The position numbers were made by a program, and so were the translations under genes. Shown one piece after another: positions 11,234 through 23,558 of a DNA stretch of 64,000 bases. The notes beneath the pieces are model-generated. The model was not told the DNA's origin, ran no database searches, and saw nothing but the letters and a program-made list of their open reading frames with translations. Source of the stretch: Nautilus pompilius (Eukaryota; Mollusca; Cephalopoda; Nautilida; Nautilidae); the NCBI GenBank assembly GCA_018389105.1, contig JACATO010000598.1:1140707-1204706 (forward strand). Direction: 5' to 3'. How positions within the stretch are numbered: the stretch's first letter is position 1; each line of letters starts with the position of its first letter.

Positions 11234-11248
11234 GTTTGGTGACCCCTG
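11234..11248 (-). repeat. Right terminal inverted repeat of the hAT element
   Basis: GTTTGGTGACCCCTG is the perfect reverse complement of the left end. The right target duplication GTTTAAAT follows at 11249-11256. Confidence 0.9.
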
Positions 11249-11256
11249 GTTTAAAT
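11249..11256. repeat. Right 8-bp target-site duplication of the hAT element
   Basis: GTTTAAAT, identical to 8915-8922. Confidence 0.9.
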
Positions 11257-12234
11257 CAACAAACCTTTAAAACATAGAGAAGCATTTCCCAAACTTGAAA
11301 AATGTCAAACTTTACCTTGGAGTCTTCACTTTTCACGTGTGTATTATGACGGCCTTTTACGTGCCAATCACTGTACCTGTCACTCGGATTAAACCGGATG
11401 GTCAGTGATGGATAGATCTTTTTTTTTGCTTTTGCGGATGAAGCGAGATTTCCGACCTCCCGATGTATGTTGGGTGGCTGTCGTATTGAGGGGTCTAAAA
11501 ACGTATCGCCACTCTTCGCAGTTCGACAAGAGCAGTCTCCCCAAAGCTGCGAATATTCCCTAATGTTTGAAATGTACTTGAATTCTTGGATGTTCTCTTT
11601 AGAAAGAGGAAAATGTTCTTTCAATTAAGCATTTGTAATTTTCAGGAAATCCATTATATATATATATATAATATATATTGGAATTAAAGAAGCTCAGGTG
11701 AGAATGAATAAACTATATAATTTCCTTTCTAAGTGAGGTTCGTGATACTTGTATTTTCAGCCTTCAGAAGCGAGTCACTTTCCAAATGACCGTAGATCGA
11801 TATCAATCGATGTCACTTGAAAAGCTTTACATTTAAATAGTAAAAAACAGATATCAGGGTAATTTTAATGAATGTACAATTGAACAAATAAAATATTTTT
11901 TTAAAAAACAAATTAAATTAGGAAATATTATGCGGGTTAAAACAATGTTTAATAATAACCTATTTTAGTTTCGCCCCAGTTATAAATTTATGTAAATAAG
12001 AATAGAAAATTTAAAATGGCACAGTAATGAAAGACAACAATAATTCTAATGTTACATTTAGCATCTTAAATAAGTAAACAGTGAGCTGAACAAATCAAAA
12101 CACTTAGTAGATTTTAATTTTATATTAAATTTCTTTTGATGAAAAGTGTATGGTTTCTGAAATTAAACAAAAAGCATCAATTTTCTTTAAATGAAGACCG
12201 AAAATGTGGCTGTACAGATCACAGGTAGAAATGA

Positions 12235-12242
12235 TGACGTCA
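12235..12242. promoter_or_regulatory. Isolated CRE palindrome TGACGTCA
   Basis: A perfect consensus for CREB/ATF binding, outside any GA array. There is no recognised gene start beside it, so its role is unknown. Confidence 0.3.
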
Positions 12243-15200
12243 GTAGATTATTTGGGGCCCCCCTTAACTTGCCCTCCTTAGACACACAGCTTTAAATTAT
12301 TCAGCCCATTTTTAGGGCAGATTCCTACTACGTCTAGTGAAGTAAGGAACCCTAGTAACTCTACTTAAATTTCGACGGTTCTCGACATTGATTGATTAAG
12401 TTTTTAAAACAATTTAAAAATACGTAGAGTAGTAAAACTCTTTTCAGAGAAAATCACAGTTTTAGAAGAGTAAATAAATGAAAAAGTAAAATAAAATGTA
12501 AAGATTTAGAATAAGTTTTTACGGACACGTTCTCTTTGACGTCAACAAGAAAACTGGCTTTTCTGATGTCCTGTCCCCGAAGGCTGTTCCACTTCTGCAG
12601 TGTTTTTGCTGGAAAATACGAGATGAGAAAGGGGAAAGCGTTCAGAACTTACAAAGTGGAAGCTAAATAGGAAATAATTACGAAGAAATTCCTGCCAATG
12701 AAACCGAATGATACTTTGTTGAATATGGAGAAACTTTGAAGAAACATGATATAAGGTGTAATATAATACAGGGTACGTCTTAATTTTATACACGACAAAG
12801 AAAAGAGTAACCTTTTACACCTAGACTCATTAGATAATCTACCCGTTGAGGTATCTAGATCGGAAAACGTTAATCCTCCGGCACAAATCTTAATTAAAAT
12901 TACCTCTAGCACTAGTTCTTTATGGCTCAATTCTAAAGTCGCCACATTTAAAGTAATTCACCTGTCTTGAGATATATGTTTTGTAAACATTTTCCTTGTA
13001 TTTCTTAATATCAGTCTTGTAGAATTATTCATGATTATACATCCAGTCTCTGTTGTGACGGGATCTGCGATAGATCGAGAAGTCTGGGCAAACCCTTGGC
13101 CACTGGTGCGGTGATCGGCACCCGGCTGTTACCTGCGGGTCCGTCGGAAAAACGAAAATGTTTATTATTCCTTATAGTCTGGTGTCGTTGTACGTACCGT
13201 GGATTCGTGGTCAGTGATACTAAACTTATCCCGCCCATTTCCGTTCTAGCAGAATATCGGCTTGATGCTAATACGCCACGCGACCAGTTCGATAGATTCC
13301 TCATCGATCACAAGATAAAACCAGATGTTTTTACAACAACAACAACAACAAAATGTCCCGCTTCCCTTTTCTCTTCTCGAAGTAGAATGTAAAAAAAAAA
13401 AAAAACAACAACAAAAACGCAGCAGCGCCCATCTAGGTGAGGATCCTTGAAATTGGACCTTGCGGTTTATCACCATGAATTGGTGTCGCTGTCACTGTGC
13501 TCAGTGGCAGCGTTAGTGTATGACCTTCGCTGTTTTGGGGATCAGCTGATGCCCAGCATTCGTGTTCGTCCATCAGTGCTGCTGCTGCCCATTGCCATTC
13601 CTACGCCCTGCTCCAACATTAGTGTGAATCAACCGCACAGGGCATCAGTGACGTAAGAGGTGACCCGACTGAGCATCGGTCACCAGTAACCTACCTGGTT
13701 AACGTATCGTCACAATAAAGCCGCGTCATCACTGTCCCCTGATTTCTCCGACTGAAATCTTGAGAACGGAGGGGGGTTTTGTTGAAGGACACAGGAATCA
13801 AGGGAGAAATTTTTTTTTTTCCTTTTATACGCAAAGTTGTATTAAACAAAAGGGTTTTTATTGCCAACCGATTCATAATAAAGTCCCGTGCCAGTAGAGA
13901 ACAAATTATTATTTTATATCCTTTAATATTTGATATGAGTTAAAAGCAGGGCTCTGGCACCCTAACTTCACTTCTGAATCCAAAGGGCTCCCCCCCCAAC
14001 CAGCTAGGAAAACCGGTTAAAAATAGGGACCAAAGCGAGAAAAGAGTTTAGCAGTTAATCCCCCCCCCCCACACACACACACACGACAGGTGTGTCCCCT
14101 ATGTGTTTCACTGACCCGTGTCCCCCCCTATCCCTGCCAAGTTCCTTATTTCAACTTTAATCTCTGGAGTCATCTAATGAAGGAATCTTTCTGCTATCAT
14201 TGAGTAACTGCGTATTCTTTTTAACCGCCTAAAATTAAATTACTAACTAACTAACGCAATTATTTCCCCCAGTGACTAAATCTTTTCAGATTAAGACGAT
14301 TCAGTATTGCAATGCTAAAGCTGGTATATATAAAGTAATTGTATATTTTTACCAATAAATCTGAGAATTTTCATACTTAACAGATAAAAATCAATCGGAA
14401 TCTTGGATGAAATACGACTGGCCACGTTTCAGTCCCAACTTATGGTCACGATCAGGACGGACTCCATAGAATGAAATCCGTAAATATCTTTCCTGACTCG
14501 GTATGAAAATTTTTTTCCTTTATTTTAATGTAACCATTTTGTTTCACCATACCGGCCGTTACGTTTGTATCTTTCAGCTCTGTACCATGCAAAGCAGTAG
14601 TGCCACCAGAAAAGGCCGTTGTAACACGGAAAGCGGAGAGTTTCTTCGGGCAGTAATTTTCCGCCCTTATCCCGTGACGTGTTTTCTCTAAGAGTTGATG
14701 ATGATGTTCCGAGAATGATGGATACCGCAGTCGGTTAATTGGAGCAGACGGGTGGTAAAGGAATTCCACACGATGATATCTTTCATCCACTAAAACATGT
14801 ACACGGCTTTCTTCCCGCATCAAATTCCGACACCTTGGCATCAGAAACTAGAGTTCGGCTTGCTGCTGCTGATGACGATGATGTTTTTATCTCAAATCTT
14901 CCAGAGACATGCCTTTAATTCCATAGCTGATACCCCATTCATCGTGCTGGCTTTCGACACCTCACCGAACCCTTTCGGCGTTTGATGTATAAAATAAATT
15001 CATTTTAATTTTATGACCAGAGAGGCTACATTAATAATTTCTGCTTCTCTTCGATTCCAGGCGATTAATGTCCAAACCAGTCCTTTCCACTTTCTTTTTT
15101 CCAAGCAATTAATGATTATTAATCGGCACCAAATTCCGCGTGGCGAGATGAGTCGGGGAGTATTTGAGCTAAAGTAATTACACAAATGAAAGGATAACGT

Positions 15201-15494
15201 TGCCTAATACTGCATTACTATTTATTGTCTCTTTTTCAGCCGCAGTTTATCATTCTGATATTTCCAGGAGAGCAGAACTGGTTTTAAACGCTCCCCTCCT
15301 ACGTATATACGAATGCATATTATTTAGAAAAACATTTTATAATAATCTGTTTGCATCTAAAATGTTTCCCCATTCATTTGCTATTAAATCTTTTGTTGTA
15401 CAATTGTAAATTTTGAGAACACATGGCCAAGGGACATCTGAAAAGTCGGTTTCAGCGCCCTCTTATTGCGAAAGACCTGGAAGCCAAAGATCGG

Positions 15495-15502
15495 TGACGT
15501 CA
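15495..15502. promoter_or_regulatory. Isolated CRE palindrome, within GTGACGTCAC
   Basis: The 10-bp palindrome GTGACGTCAC occurs in a GC-richer stretch. It is a perfect CREB/ATF consensus with symmetrical flanks. No coding start is recognisable nearby. Confidence 0.35.
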
Positions 15503-16579
15503 CGAGCACAGACAAGTTTGGAGATAAGATATGGAGTATTCTGAAATCTACTCGCCTATTCCTCGCAATGGCGCTTACCGGTTAGTATTAGTCATGGTAT
15601 AACACCCTGCCATAAGAAAAGCAGCGCAGTGGTCCACCGGTAGACCTGGACAGGTAGTTAGTTATATTACAACGCGACTTGCAAACGCTTTGATAGAGAT
15701 GGACGCCACGCCCATGCAGAGTCTGAAAGCGGTCCGACCCAGACTACCCGTGCCAGGAACTGGTAGCATTCCAAAGGGCAGGAGGGAATGATAGCATCTT
15801 TCATCAGTTTCCTCCCACAGTTAAACTGGCTGAATCTAGTACGGATGTTCCGGATAACTGTTGTTGGGGACGGAGTTCCACGAGTTAACTCTTTTTCTGG
15901 CTTGCACCTTGATTACCGCTCAAGATCTGCCAGACGTACCCAGGTAACCCGTTCGGTCACCAGGACTGATACCAGACATTTTTTAAAGAAAATTATTTCG
16001 CACCGCAGTCCTCAAAACCGACGAAATCGGGGAGAGAGGTAGAAATAACAGTCGATATCGGATAATTTTCCGACCTCTCCCCTCCCCTCAAAGACTATGC
16101 GCCTCCATCGAAACTCGACGGACGAGATGTTGTAAAGTCTCGTTAATTAATCAGTAAAAATATTAAATTAACGAACATAAAAAATAAACATCCATAAATT
16201 AGACTTAGCTCTTTTATGTTTCCTCTGATCATCATGGGTAACTTTACAAAACATAAATAGGTCATATATTTAGAGTAGAAATAGGGGAAAGTTAGAAAAA
16301 CAAACAAAAGTACCATCTAAATATTTGTTTTCTGTAACTTTTGTAGAAATTTTCGGACAAAACATCATCACCATTCAGTGTCAGCGGTAACCCTTGACTC
16401 GCCGTAGTTCACCGTATTCCATTCATAAATCAGTTTACTGCTAATTTTTAGAAAATTCATGTTTAGGGGCCCATGTTCAAAATTCTGTCAAACAAAATTT
16501 TTTCACCTTAGACTCTTTCCACGCGTAGCAGATATTCTGGAATTGTTTCCACGGTACTATTTTTTGTTTTCTTTGACAG

Positions 16580-16704
16580 CTGCTTCACCGCCTCTTCGAT
16601 TTGGCATCGAGAACATTTCCGAGACCGAGGCTCGAAATCGTGACAGATCTCAGTCGACAGCCTTTGACGATATTGGCCGCTGTATAGACAACCTCCTCGT
16701 AAAG
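16580..16704 (+). CDS. Candidate internal exon, 125 bp, unknown protein
   Basis: A strong pyrimidine tract and acceptor (TTTTCTTTGACAG, ending at 16579) and a donor (AAG then GTATTT, from 16705) bracket a 125-bp stretch. It is open in the frame beginning with the last two bases of a codon. The peptide reads ASPPLRFGIENISETEARNR and continues to CIDNLLVK at a codon boundary. LRFGIENI has the F-x-I-x-x-I spacing of the engrailed-type repressor motif (eh1), but the usual final Leu is Ser here, so that resemblance is weak. I do not recognise the protein. The open frame runs well beyond both splice sites (16459-16869), so it could equally be chance. No neighbouring exon was identified. Confidence 0.25.
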
Positions 16705-18805
16705 GTATTTGCATTTATAATCTTTTCTTTCAACTTAGCCGGTGAACGAACTCTGCGCGTGGTGGCCACGAAAATTAGACCCAGATTTATGCTCTGCATT
16801 CTAAGACATTGCTGGCTGGCACCACTACTTGTATGTATCGCCTCGAAAGCGAGAAGATTTGTGGCGTGAATTAACTGACACCGCACAGACTAATGTCTGT
16901 AGACAGGGTCTGAGTAGATCGACTACAGACAAATGAAGCCACAGAGAAGCCGAGTTAGTTACTCAGGTGACTTAACTCTTTCTATGTTTTCCTATTTAAC
17001 CAAAGTAGAAACTCGTTCCAACCTCTACTCCTAGCTTCCCAAACAACAACAAAAAAATATCACAGTTTTATTAATTCGCAGATTTAAAAGAATTTTATTG
17101 CAAGTTTGTTTTTTTTTTTAATTTTTGGATTTGAAAAACTATTGGCAATGACAAGAATACTGAATTTAATGTGTAATATTTTATATTCTAGTTCCTCTTT
17201 GATATACGAGCTGTTTCATCTGTTGCCTTGTATTTAAATTTCAACACATTTTAGAAATACTTTACGAATTTCACGTTGTTGAAATATAAAAGTTAGAATA
17301 TTTTAAACTATAAAATGAATAATTTTTATTGAATCTGTTTTGTTACGGGTGTTTCAGATTTAACTAAGCTTTAATGCCACGTGTTTACATAAAGTGACAC
17401 CAGCTTTGTTTTTTCACAAGTCCAGAGAGTGGGTCACGAGTCAGGTCACAAGGCACGGCAAATGAAGCTGCACGTCTGGAGGGCAGTCAGGACCATCAGT
17501 TAAGAACTGGGTCGCGACACGAATCAAACGTCTAGTGGTTCCAGACGTGCATAGCTTTAAGCCGGGTCGTAACAAAATGGTAAGGAGAGTTTCCAAGAAT
17601 AAGCGAAATAAAAGAAAGTTCAGGGTGAGAATCAACATCGCTAATTTTTAGGTGGACACAAAATCTAATTTATACGAAGTATGACGAACAATGGGCTGCT
17701 TTAAAACAAGCGGACAACAGGGTTGATTTTTAGAATAAAAATGAAACTCCCTCAAGAAGACTTGTCATCAAATACGGCGTGAAGCATTTTGTTTGAACAG
17801 AGTTTCTTCTTGTTCATTATTAAACCAGTTCGTAAAACATTCTATCAGTTCCAGCTCTGCTGCAATGAGTGGAGTTGATCAATTAACGGAGAGAGGTCGA
17901 AAAGAGATCGCCTACAGGGCCACTTGGTAGTCGGAATTAACGATTTTTTTTTTTATTATCCTGACAGTTTTTTTTCTTTTAACAATCACAGATAATCTAA
18001 TTTAAAAAAAAAAATTAACCCTATTCAGTTGCATATAAAATTGCACGCATTATGTTCCACCGAGAAAGATTTTTCTTTGATTGCATATTCCAAGATCGAA
18101 TTCTCCTTGATTAAAATATAACTCAAGATGCATTGAACACATCAGACCTCATAAATTGCAAGCACCAATCCTTCTGCGAGTCTTTTCATTTTCCAGATGA
18201 TCACATTAATTGATTACCGACCCCGACAGAATGTTAGCAACTTAATGAAACGTTTGTATGTCTGCCGGAAATACGGGTCTTTTCAATTTGAATAGAACCA
18301 AAAGGGATAAACCACCAGCACGTGTAGCTGTAGAGAGATTAATCTCTTCTGTTTTCCCGGACAGCGACATACGAGGTTTTGTAAGCAGAGGAAAGCTTAC
18401 CGTTAATTCGTTGGCGCCAAGTGCCAGACGTTGTAAAAAGAAACAGAAATTTACCCTTAATCGTGTTCTGCATTATATTTCTAATTAGCGAACGTTGAGT
18501 ACAGTAAAGTTAATAATTCTAAAAAGAGAAAATTATTTTAGTTTCATGAATAGAGAAAACATTTGGGAGGAAGGATGTCGTAATCAGAAAAAAATGCCAT
18601 TCCATGGAATGCGGTTACCTGTTTGTAATAGAAAAAAAAACAGATACTTTCTCCCCTGATGGTTACCGCTAATGTCATTCAGATTGAGCTATTTGAACTG
18701 AAAACGTTTTTAAATCAACAACTCGAGCCCAGGTGAAAACCACGTCGCTAAACTGGCCAGCTCCGAGTGCGTGCAAAAGAAGCAGGGCGGCTAAGAAGAG
18801 ATTAG
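16705..18805. other. Anonymous sequence, no gene seen
   Basis: Mixed composition with AT-rich stretches near 17.0-17.4 kb and poly-T/poly-A runs near 17949 and 18003. A 76-codon open frame at 18258-18488 has no recognisable motif. Confidence 0.4.
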
Positions 18806-19411
18806 GGGCATCTACCCAGGAGGAGAGCGCCGGCTCCTCCTCGGGCCGCCGTCCCGTCTTGGTCAGGCGCCCTCACGTCGCTGCATCTATCTGTTGCATG
18901 GCAGAAGCAGGATGATGATGCCACCTTTCTGAAGTCTTTCGCAATTGACACCACTGGAATAACTTCTGAAAACTCGATCAAAGTCCACACGGACGGAACT
19001 GAGGCTTCAGAGTCCACACCGTGTGACCCAGCCAGCCCCCCCGAGCTTCCGGCTGTCAGTCCGATCTGGTGCTCCGCAACACCGACGAGTACCCTGGCGC
19101 TCCAGCCGCCACCGAAGCGTCAATTCGGTCTGTTAATGCTGCAGAAAAACAAAATCCAACAGCAGTTTCTGGTATTCCAGTCTGACCAAGTTCCAACGGA
19201 ATCATCTGGGACCAGGTTTCAGAACAGGACCCCAAGTGGGGTCAGGCTAAAAAAACATGCATATATTTCGGTAGATCTCGTGACCGGGGCCAAGCAGCGG
19301 GCGGCTGCTAGACGAGGGGTATTCGGACCACCCTCTAGACTGATGCAAGCAGTTCTTCCAGAGTTCATGTCAGTGGAAACACACCCCCATCCCGCCTTGT
19401 TAGAACTGTGA
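18806..19411 (+). CDS. Unrecognised open frame of about 200 codons
   Basis: The frame is open without a stop from after a TAG at 18803 to the stop at 19409-19411, in sequence that is GC-richer than its surroundings. The peptide includes QKQDDDATFLKSFAIDTTGI, a Ser/Thr/Pro-rich stretch (STPCDPASPPELPA), then PPPKRQFGLLMLQKNKIQQQ and a basic stretch AKQRAAARRG. The first in-frame ATG is only at 19136, so a complete protein from here would be 91 residues; otherwise it would be an exon or a fragment. There is no convincing splice acceptor in frame, though CAG occurs at 18908-18910. I do not recognise a family. It could be an exon, a processed fragment, or chance in GC-rich DNA. Confidence 0.2.
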   Translation, partial: GHLPRRRAPAPPRAAVPSWSGALTSLHLSVAWQKQDDDATFLKSFAIDTTGITSENSIKVHTDGTEASESTPCDPASPPELPAVSPIWCSATPTSTLALQPPPKRQFGLLMLQKNKIQQQFLVFQSDQVPTESSGTRFQNRTPSGVRLKKHAYISVDLVTGAKQRAAARRGVFGPPSRLMQAVLPEFMSVETHPHPALLEL

Positions 19412-22240
19412 CAGCGATCGGTCTCCGACCCACCTTCATGAAGCTCACAAGTCGCGGAGGGGGCAACGAACGCTCATACACGCACACGAGCAAATCTTTG
19501 AAGTCATAAAATTGTCTTCTGAGTTACCTGATCTTGAAGCAGCAACACGGACTGATGCTCAGCTACAAGTAGACAAAAACAACGAGAAGTTTAACGAATA
19601 TAGCAGGAAAAGAAACTGTGTCAACGCAACTTTCATATGCTAATTATGCATAATTACCACTCTCAAAACTCATGAAGCTCTTCTCCAGGCTTATTGTAGA
19701 CCGAAATTATGCTGTCTGATGAACAGAAAAGTTTGTTTTTTTCTTACACCATAAAATTTTTTATGCCAAAACACTGGAAATAGTGGGTTATGCATTATTT
19801 TTTTAAAGAAAAAATTGTAATAGTTTTATTCTATTCTTTTTATTGAAGAACAATTCTCTTTCTGGCTCTTCTTCCATGCTGTCGTGATGTCTGTTTCTTG
19901 TTTTAAAATTAACAAAGGCTTCTCCAGCCTCAGCAGCCCTTTGATGATGTATAGTTGTGTGTGTGTGTGTGTGTCTGTGTTTCCGTTCTATTATTTATCT
20001 CTCTCCGACGACTCTTTCTAGGCCTACACCATCAGTTGCTCTGAACTTCGTAACAACCAACGACCCTGGTACCTGTAGCGCTTTGCTAATTTCTCTCTCC
20101 GAAAATTCTGCTTCCTTCACAGCTGTTACCTGTTCTCTTAGATCAGCGGATGCGCTCTTTGATCTTCTTTACCAACCGTAAGCCATTTGCCTCATGGTTC
20201 TCACATAGCAAAGCCTATCAATATGCATTTGTTTAGTCATAGAAAACCTAGAGTGCGCACTTTTTGCCCCCCCCAATCAATTGTCAGTGTAAACAAAGCA
20301 TAGAATTTAGTTAACTGTTTATCTGGTAGAAATTTTACATAAATGTAAACAATTCTGACTGGAATTTTCCTGTTATATTTGCTATACTTGAAAACACCAG
20401 GTGACATCCGCTTCACAGACAAGTAAACACATTCCAACGACCAGCTTTGAGGCGATTTAATAGTTTTTTTCCAAGATTTACCGCACCCCGTCGTACATCG
20501 TGAGAAAACCCCCAAACGATAAACAAGCTGAATTTTACCACCAAAAATAGTAATAATAAGGGCAGCGTTCCATAGCGATGGTTAAGCTGTTGACCTGGTG
20601 ACCTGTAGACCACGTGATCGGTTAACTAACTCGACTGAAGGAACAGGGATCGTGTTCTCGACAAAAGAGAGCGACCCCCAATCCAAATTGTTACGTTTTA
20701 CTTCCTTTTAAGGTAGACCATAACCGGACGAAAGGACGATTTTTCTGTTGTCTTACCTGAATAATTAAAGCCATCGTAAAGACCTTTCGGTTTCCAAATG
20801 CCGTTCTCGGACTTAAGCGATGTACACATATTTACCGCACAGATGCAGCCTCAGAAGATTTTAAAGAGAACGTATTGCTCAATACAGTTATGTTCTAATG
20901 CAGACATCCGATAAAACTTTCAGGTCATCGAGATTGGTCGTTGAGTGATTCCGGACCCCAGTTTAAAAGATGGAGTCCAGAAGCTGGACGTAGAAACCAG
21001 TAGCCTAAAATATGCACGAAGACGGAACTGGTGCCCGTCATTTGTTCGAAGTTCATTTTAGTTTTTTTTTCAGCTTCATTAAATATTTCAAATAAGGTGA
21101 AGTTTCTTGTACGGAGCAAAACGGTAATTTAGTTTCGCTTGATCGCACAACAGCTGCAGCCAGACTGACTCTGCTGGTTCATTTTCCCGAGAGTTAGATG
21201 TGAGATGTTCTCAAATAAGAACTACAAAAGAATGAGCCGCTTCATCTCTTGAATCAGTTCTTTTCTCTTTTTTTTTTTTAGATTTACGAGAAAAGACATA
21301 CAATTTTACATCATTTTATAGAATGCCGATGAGGAAACCAAAGCAATAAAAAAAGAAGAAGAGATTCAGGACTTTTGTAATGGAATCCAGGTGAGCAATG
21401 AAGCCCGTCCACAACACCCAGGTGGTTGGCGGCGCCTTGGCCGAGAGACGTGAATATTCTGCCCGCTGGAAATCGCTAACGAACGATTTCTTTGGCCATT
21501 GGGAAAAGTGGTTGCATCAACCGCTCGCGCCGTGATAGATGCCTTCCACTAGTCGCGATCGGTGTTCCATGGAATCAGCGATTTTCGAAAAATAAAGCAA
21601 CTGTTTTTTTTTTTTTTCTTCTTCTTCTTCCTTTAAGTCTGCAGCAGCGGAGGCGTCGGGTAAATCAACTTGTTTTGGAAATCTGGCCAGACAGCTGGGC
21701 CTGTTTCTTGGCTAATCTGCTTTAGCACTAGGGATTTGGGGGGAAGAATACGACCCTATCCCCGACGCTAATAACTCTCCAAGTCGATGCTTTTAGACTT
21801 TCCATAGATTACGGTGACTGACAACCTAAAACATTTGGCCCAAAATTTACTTGCTTCCCCATAAAGTGGCTCTAATCCACCGTGCATAAAGCGCACTGCA
21901 GTTCCGCGGAAATAAGCCAGAACCCGCACGGCAGTGGCCTGTTCTTCTTGCTTTTTCCCCCCACGTTGTTGTTTAACCATTAACTTCCACTAAAAACAAA
22001 CAGTTCGTCCGCCTGAATGATTTAAGCAGTGCTTTTATGGCACAGAGGGCACGGACCTGCGATTTCGTTTTTAAAACTACCTACCACTTTTCTCGAGCTA
22101 CGCACAGTATCAGTTATCCTGCGATTACAAATTGGTGACGTCATATTTCCGTCTGAACCCGACCGGTGACGTGTCTCTCTTGACATCTCGCATTATTGGT
22201 ACAAGGAATAAAATGCCTCTCCACCTGGCTGGCTGGCTGG
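19412..22240. other. Anonymous sequence with a GT repeat, no gene seen
   Basis: It contains a GT microsatellite at 19956-19974, poly-T runs, and a CTGG repeat at 22224-22240 leading into the CT array. A perfect CRE lies at 22136-22143. Short open frames have no motif. Confidence 0.4.
22136..22143. promoter_or_regulatory. Isolated CRE palindrome about 100 bp before a CT array
   Basis: TGACGTCATAT here matches the core and right flank found in the CRE-containing arrays further right, and another GTGACGTG lies at 22167-22174. It may be a stray core from the same repeat family and not a regulatory site. Confidence 0.35.
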
Positions 22241-22271
<31 letters not shown>

Positions 22272-22326
22272 CTCTCTCGTTCTCCATCTCTCTCTCTCTC
22301 CATCTCTCTCTCTCTCTCTCTCTCCA

Positions 22327-22360
<34 letters not shown>

Positions 22361-22784
22361 CTCTTTCTTTCTCCATCTCTCTTCTCTCTCCATCTCTCTC
22401 TCTCTCTCTCCATCTCTCTATCTCATCTCTCTCTCTCTCTCTCTATCTCCATCTCTCTATCTCCATCTCTCTCTCTCTCTATCTCCATCCTCTCTCTCTA
22501 TCTCCATCTCTCTCTCCTCTCTATCTCCATCTCTCTCTCTCTATCTCCATCTCTCTCTCTCTATCTCCATCTCTCTCTATCTCATCTCTCTCTCTCTATC
22601 TCCATCTCTCTCTCTATCTCCATCTCTCTCTCCTCTCTCTATCTCCATCGCTCTCTCTCTATCTCTATCTCCATCTCTCTCTCTCTCCATCTCTCTCTCT
22701 CCATCTCTCTCTCTCTCTCTATCTCCATCTCTCTCTCTCTCTCCATCTCAATCTCTCTAACACACATACACACACACACACACA
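22241..22784 (-). repeat. CT (GA) microsatellite array with ATCTCCATCTC punctuation, then CA repeat
   Basis: Over 500 bp of CT dinucleotides are interrupted at quasi-regular intervals by CCATCT or ATCTCCATCT, and a CA repeat follows at 22761-22784. No TGACGTC core occurs inside. The strand is given as that of the GA-rich strand. Long open frames across it (Ser/Leu or Arg/Glu rich) are products of the dinucleotide period and not genes. Confidence 0.95.
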
Positions 22785-23558
22785 AAATACTTGTGCTATA
22801 TGTTCAACACAGTGGATTTTGATTCGCAACTTTTACAGTTTTTTTTAGTAACTTTCATGAAATCTACAAATATTACTAACCTCCGAGTAATAATCGTCTT
22901 TGTATAACAGCCGGATTCTGTTAACTAATTTGGTAATGTCTGTGGATAGAAACTTTTTTCATGTCACAATCGTATCCACGAGTCCGGCGCATCAATAACC
23001 TGTGGATAAAACATGCCCGACTATAAACGGTAACATTTTCCCTTTTCCACCGCTTGATCTTTGTAATATGGACATTTATGAGGTAAATTTCTGGTAATTT
23101 GTCTAAAAATCCTTACGTGTAACACCGCCTGGCTATAACAGTCATTTTTATGCTAAAAATGAAGCCAGTTTTCGGTTACTGAACTAATAACACGTGTATA
23201 AAATCCACCAGTCTATAATAACCAACTCATCTTTCAGTAACTATAATGGCAAATGATTGCCTCAGCTCCAAACCTGATTGAGGATCTATAATCACCAGCT
23301 TTAAGCTCACTATCTTAAATAAATTTCTTTAGCGCTCTTCATTGACAGGCATTTTCTGCATTTTTGTTTACGCCGATATGCGATAGCTTTTATTAGCGAC
23401 GACATTTTGAAGAACCTGGCATTCATTGACTGCGCACCGAGTCAAACGATATTATTAACCGTTTTTCGTGCACGGACTCCTGTCCAAGTTTTCACTGGCA
23501 GGTCTTCGGGGAAGCAGGGAAGTGCAGAAATGGTGTTTTTTTGGAACACGCGCCAACT
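22785..23558. other. Spacer between repeat arrays, no gene seen
   Basis: AT-rich with phrases such as CTGTGGATA, TATAAC and TATAATAACC recurring at 22900-23230, possibly a very diverged tandem repeat. No coding signal. Confidence 0.35.

Larger units (their letters stand above)
8923..11248 (+). mobile_element. hAT superfamily DNA transposon, Charlie-like, complete ends
   Basis: The element is 2326 bp with perfect 15-bp terminal inverted repeats, CAGGGGTCACCAAAC at 8923-8937 and its reverse complement at 11234-11248. It is flanked by an identical 8-bp duplication, GTTTAAAT. GC-rich GGCCCG-type subterminal motifs occur near both ends (8941-8963, 11185-11190 and 11216-11222), which is typical of Charlie-type hAT elements. 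One transposase gene on the plus strand fills the interior but is broken by four frameshifts. The perfect duplication and inverted repeats say the insertion is not very old, while the gene is already dead. The copy would depend on a transposase made elsewhere. Confidence 0.92.
11257..16579. other. Anonymous sequence with simple repeats, no gene seen
   Basis: AT-rich to about 13 kb, then mixed. Open frames up to about 130 codons occur on both strands without motifs. Small simple repeats include an AT palindrome at 11656-11680, ACA repeats at 13330-13350, C-runs followed by CA repeats at 14060-14084, and a single TGACGTCA at 15495-15502. Clusters of TAAT-type homeodomain-like motifs occur at 15105-15185. 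Confidence 0.4.

Noticed and set aside
22132-22848. Long Ser/Leu-rich and Arg/Glu-rich open frames on both strands
   Set aside because: They are read through a CT/GA dinucleotide array and are open only because the period gives no stop codon.
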